From Flavitalea sp966112615 (GTDB lineage: Bacteria; Bacteroidota; Bacteroidia; Chitinophagales; Chitinophagaceae): DNA of 64,000 bases. Both the position numbers and the translations under genes were made by a program. Of the stretch, positions 61,124 through 64,000 are shown piece after piece. The stretch is taken from assembly GCA_966112615.1 (NCBI GenBank), contig CBHWDO010000001.1, forward strand, positions 1-64,000, in the 5' to 3' direction. Under the pieces are notes generated by a model. It was not told the DNA's origin. It searched no databases and saw nothing but the letters and a program-made list of their open reading frames with translations. The stretch's first letter is position 1; each line of letters begins with the position of its first letter.

Positions 61124-61566
61124 TATCTGTTTACACCTACTACTCTATCGGCAAGCTCCGAAAATCCCCACCACCTTATATTTCTTCCATTTCTTACTAC
61201 GGAAGCTGCATACGCTGTAGCGATATACTCAATAATATTCAGCAATATTACAAACCCAATAAAGATCATTATTGGTATTGGCGGCCATTCTTCTTTCAGA
61301 TAATATTTTACAATGAAATAAAGTGAGGGCGAATTAAAGAATACAAGAAATACCTGTGAGAATAATGCCTGATAACAATGCCATCTTACAAAATCATTTT
61401 CACGCCGGTTAAAGTTTACATATAACGTGGTAGCGATAAGATTTACAATTGGCAGAGGAAATGAGATCATTAAAGAGACCAATGACATGAGATAAGCATT
61501 TGAAGCTTTCTCAAAATCTTCTTCAAAAATTTGTTGCTCTATCAAAGGTTCTTCATGATATTCCAT
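61123..61566 (-). CDS. DUF4870-like membrane protein
   Basis: 147 residues with three membrane helices (about 25-48, 68-90, 95-118) and an acidic N-terminus (MEYHEEPLIEQQIFEEDFE). It contains FVRWHCYQALFSQVF and WGFSELADRVVG, consistent with DUF4870/Tic20-like proteins of unknown role. It overlaps the DUF2752 gene by 25 bases and is the last of a three-gene cassette. The stop codon touches the palindrome. Confidence 0.78.
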   Translation of the reverse strand: MEYHEEPLIEQQIFEEDFEKASNAYLMSLVSLMISFPLPIVNLIATTLYVNFNRRENDFVRWHCYQALFSQVFLVFFNSPSLYFIVKYYLKEEWPPIPIMIFIGFVILLNIIEYIATAYAASVVRNGRNIRWWGFSELADRVVGVNR

Positions 61567-61943
61567 ATCCAGTTAATTAATACAAGGGAGATCAAAAACA
61601 GAACCAGTGACCTGTTCTTCAGTTTGTTCTCCAATTGATGGTAGTAATGTGAAATGGTATTTTTCTGTTTAACGAGATCATAGACCGACCATGGCAACAG
61701 CACTAAAAAACCGGTTACCAGGATTATCCCAAAAGGATTGATCAACAATGATCCAACAAGATCAAGATCCAATAATGCCTGGATAGATCTTGTTGAACCG
61801 CAGGAAGGGCAAGGGTAGCCGGAAATATTTTTGATCATGCATATTGAATGATCAAAAACACCGGAATTGGCAAGTACTAACCATACTACCCCGCTGATAC
61901 ATCCTGCAAGAATGAGAAATTGAATTTTATAATCCTTCAACAT
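61542..61943 (-). CDS. DUF2752 family membrane protein
   Basis: 133 residues (from the ATG at 61943). The signature GYPCPSCGSTRSIQALLDLD (about 42-61) defines DUF2752. Three membrane helices. The conserved CPSCGxTR could bind a metal or be redox-active, but nothing is established. It overlaps the TM2 gene by one base (TGATG) and the downstream gene by 25. Confidence 0.9.
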   Translation of the reverse strand: MLKDYKIQFLILAGCISGVVWLVLANSGVFDHSICMIKNISGYPCPSCGSTRSIQALLDLDLVGSLLINPFGIILVTGFLVLLPWSVYDLVKQKNTISHYYHQLENKLKNRSLVLFLISLVLINWIWNIMKNL

Positions 61944-62281
61944 CAAAAAAGGAAGCGTTGGATCTTTTCAATATTCTTTTGTTTTGTGGCGCTTTGGATG
62001 AGGAACCAATCTACAATAGTCCAGATTCCAAATCCTCCGCAAGTGAGTAACTTACCGATTCCCATACCGGTATCACCGATGAGGAAGCGATCGATTCCTA
62101 ATCCTCCTGCGAGAATAGATACAATAAGGCTTGTTGTTGGATCTTTAAACTGAAGTGTCTGGATCACAGACCAACGTGAATCATCAAGATTGATAAGGTG
62201 TTCTCTAACCTGGGGAACTTCGTACGAATTAAAAAACTTGCCATTAGCAAGAATAAACATGTCTACTTTCTGGGTTTCCAT
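61943..62281 (-). CDS. TM2-domain protein
   Basis: 112 residues. The C-terminal TM2 domain (about 50-103) has two membrane helices with the conserved GGLGIDRFLIGDTGMGIGK turn between them. The N-terminal 45 residues are soluble and unrecognised. TM2 proteins have no clear molecular function. First gene of the cassette with DUF2752 and DUF4870-like proteins. Confidence 0.9.
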   Translation of the reverse strand: METQKVDMFILANGKFFNSYEVPQVREHLINLDDSRWSVIQTLQFKDPTTSLIVSILAGGLGIDRFLIGDTGMGIGKLLTCGGFGIWTIVDWFLIQSATKQKNIEKIQRFLF

Positions 62282-62313
62282 TTTTGTTTAGGGTGTTAAG
62301 GTTTCCAAAATAT

Positions 62314-62343
62314 AAAAAATCCCTGAAGAAACCTTCAGGGATT
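62314..62343 (-). terminator. Terminator after the RND permease gene
   Basis: On the minus strand AATCCCTGAAG and CTTCAGGGATT form a perfect 11-base stem with a 4-base loop and then T's. It lies about 70 bases after the RND stop, with the second palindrome in between. Confidence 0.85.
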
Positions 62344-62371
62344 GTAACTATACGAAACCAGAGTGAATTTA

Positions 62372-62412
62372 GTGCGTTCAGCCCAGCCGCTTTAAGCGGC
62401 TGGTCAGCCCGC
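62372..62412. repeat. Second member of the GGGCTGAACGCAC palindrome family
   Basis: GTGCGTTCAGCCC (62372-62384) is the reverse complement of GGGCTGAACGCAC, found in the first arm of the 61043-61123 element. It is followed by a perfect hairpin, CAGCCGCTT-T-AAGCGGCTG (62384-62402), and by another CAGCCCGC (62405-62412). Like the first element it lies immediately after a stop codon, here that of the RND permease. Confidence 0.78.
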
Positions 62413-64000
62413 TAGTACCATGCTCCTATCTGTGCATCGGTAACTCTTGCATCAGCCAGTCTTCTTCTCCTCCTTGCCACATCTCTTTTGTGAAGGATAT
62501 ATGTAACGATCATCAGGATCAGGAAGATCGGCGTGAGTGGAGGAATGCCAAGGAAACTGATCCACTTTCCACCAAATTTATTACGCATCGGTCTTCTCAA
62601 TCTTTCTGCGATCAGGTACATTCCCGGTACCATGATAAGGGTCATGAAGAATGCGAAGGTCAGACCGAAAATGATCGTCCATGCCAATGGCTTCCAGAAC
62701 ACCGCACTGTCACCTCCAAAGAAGATATGCGGATTGAGTTCTGCAAACATGGTCACGAAGTTGATATTGAAACCAACAGCCAGTGGGATCAGTGCAAAGA
62801 TCGCCGCCACAGCAGTCAGCAAAACAGGAATGATCCTGATCTTACCCGCCTGGATAACTGCTTCCCTTGTTTTGATACCACGACCCCTCAATTCATCAGC
62901 AAACTCAATCACAAGAATACCATTCTTCACTACTATACCAGCGAGACCAACAATACCTATACCGGTCATTACAACTGATACTGACATTCCTGTTAATGCA
63001 AATCCAAGCAGCACACCAATGATACTGAAGATGATCTCAGTTAAAATGATAACCGATTTACTTACAGAGTTGAATTGAAGAACAAGGATGAAAAGGATCA
63101 GCATCAAAGCAATGATCAATGCTTTCCCGAGGAATGCTCCTGTTTCAGCCTGCTGTTCTCCTTCACCTGTTTGCTTGATACTTACATCTGCAGGTTTCAT
63201 TGCAGAGAACTCATCAATATAATCCTTGATGCGAAGGTTAACTTCTGTTGGAGTGTATCCTGTGAGAACGTTAGAACGCAATGTGATCACCCGTTTCAGA
63301 TCCTTACGTTTTACACTTCCATAAGTGCTTGTGAAATCAACTTTTGCTACAGCACTGATCGGGATCTGCTTCACTGCACCGGTGGCCATATCACGGAACA
63401 TCACACGCATATTCAACAGGTCCGCAAGACTTTTACGTTGCATCTCAAGATTTCGAAGCTGGATCTTGTATTCATCTTCTTCATCTTTGATTTTGGAGAT
63501 CTCGCGACCAAACAATGCGGTTCTCAACTGCATACCGATCTGGCCTGTCGAGATACCTTCGATCATCGCTCTTTCACGATCGATCGTTAAAGTGATCTCG
63601 GGGTTATTCAGATCAACATCCATCTTTAATTCTTCCACACCTTCCACCTTGATACTGTCAAGATAATTCTTGAGCGCTACCGCAGTTTTAGTGAGGTTAT
63701 CGAAGTTCTCACTAGCGATCTCAATGTTAACAGGAGGATCTGTCGGAGGTCCGCCTTGCTCCTGGTTTACCGTGATCTCTGCACCCGGTATACCTTTGAT
63801 AGCACGCCGGATGGAATCAAGGTATGGCTTGGTTGATACGCCTTCTCTTTTTTCAAACTCAACGAATGAAACCTGCACACGACCTAATTCAGGTCTTGTA
63901 CTCTGATCGCCTGAAGTTGGATCACTTGCTCCTACTGCAACGTTAGAGATGATCGATTCCACCAATGGATTTTCTTTTCCATTCTGCATGCCCAAAACAG
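62412..64000 (-). CDS. RND efflux permease, C-terminal part
   Basis: The frame is open through the right edge and the visible ~529 codons cover only the C-terminal half of a ~1000-residue AcrB/CusA-type inner-membrane pump. Visible parts: a periplasmic porter region (about the first 250 residues, MIEGISTGQIGMQLRTALFGREI), then membrane segments with LILFILVLQFNSVSKSVIIL, GIGIVGLAGIVVKNGILVIEFADELR and PVLLTAVAAIFALIPLA. The C-terminus is basic (KRDVARRRRRLADA). Pump, metal or drug specificity cannot be told from this part. Confidence 0.92.
   Translation of the reverse strand, partial: VLGMQNGKENPLVESIISNVAVGASDPTSGDQSTRPELGRVQVSFVEFEKREGVSTKPYLDSIRRAIKGIPGAEITVNQEQGGPPTDPPVNIEIASENFDNLTKTAVALKNYLDSIKVEGVEELKMDVDLNNPEITLTIDRERAMIEGISTGQIGMQLRTALFGREISKIKDEEDEYKIQLRNLEMQRKSLADLLNMRVMFRDMATGAVKQIPISAVAKVDFTSTYGSVKRKDLKRVITLRSNVLTGYTPTEVNLRIKDYIDEFSAMKPADVSIKQTGEGEQQAETGAFLGKALIIALMLILFILVLQFNSVSKSVIILTEIIFSIIGVLLGFALTGMSVSVVMTGIGIVGLAGIVVKNGILVIEFADELRGRGIKTREAVIQAGKIRIIPVLLTAVAAIFALIPLAVGFNINFVTMFAELNPHIFFGGDSAVFWKPLAWTIIFGLTFAFFMTLIMVPGMYLIAERLRRPMRNKFGGKWISFLGIPPLTPIFLILMIVTYILHKRDVARRRRRLADARVTDAQIGAWY

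Noticed and set aside
62490..63590. Plus-strand frames of 162-181 residues opposite the RND permease
   Set aside because: They mirror the conserved pump sequence on the other strand and show no family match.

Overview
The window looks like chromosomal DNA of a Bacteroidota member, most likely family Chitinophagaceae or a close relative. The evidence is: many promoters with the Bacteroidota -7 box TAnnTTTG and a TTTG-type -33 box about 20 bases upstream; gliding genes gldD and gldE; a SusC/SusD pair; an ECF sigma factor with an RskA-like anti-sigma factor; a large CarB without the usual C-terminal regulatory domain; and almost no strong Shine-Dalgarno sequences. Nine genes are best explained by TTG or GTG starts. 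No IS element, prophage, CRISPR array, tRNA or rRNA gene lies inside the window, although two tandem promoters at the left edge point leftward to a transcript that may be an rRNA operon.

Layout. 1-350: two strong leftward promoters. 351-7901: amidohydrolase, prfA, VanZ-like protein, sigma/anti-sigma pair, gcvH, serS and a membrane alkane-hydroxylase-like protein. 7990-10611: a DUF1800/DUF1501 pair. 10686-14720: gyrB with a 67-residue satellite gene, a MerR-type regulator and an MscS channel. 13662-19628 on the minus strand is one long gene run, rsfS-ftsH-lutC-lpxH-unknown-mscS. 19740-22257: birA and a CoA-disulfide reductase/rhodanese fusion. 22191-24709: a tight five-gene minus-strand operon (haem-like lipoprotein, OB-fold protein, YceI, DUF5777 barrel, small zinc-protease-like protein). 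24812-27389: Bcp peroxiredoxin, M23 peptidase and a small membrane protein. 27530-35373: carB, DinB, ComEC, purH and an EamA transporter. 35370-40968 on the minus strand: DUF3109-lutB and mutY-ssb-gldE-gldD. 41161-44254: HU, a TPR protein, a 31-residue basic protein and RNase G.

44352-48856: SusC/SusD. 48989-57221: membrane zinc peptidase, a 480-base gene-free stretch with a possible small RNA, radA-comF, a beta-helix lipoprotein, glutathione peroxidase, holB and ricT. 57273-64000: an AIM24 protein, a double-domain M16 peptidase, a striking 81-base perfect palindrome, a three-gene TM2-DUF2752-DUF4870-like membrane cassette and the C-terminal part of an RND efflux permease running off the right edge.

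Most genes are housekeeping: translation (prfA, serS, rsfS), replication and repair (gyrB, holB, ssb, mutY, radA), pyrimidine and purine synthesis (carB, purH), envelope biogenesis (lpxH, ftsH, M23, gldDE) and redox protection (Bcp, Gpx, CoADR). I see no obvious new defence or mobile system. The least explained items are the five-gene redox-like operon at 22191-24709, the palindrome family at 61043-61123 and 62372-62412, the heptamer repeats before holB, the structured element before ricT, the TM2-DUF2752-DUF4870 cassette and the 67-residue protein behind gyrB.
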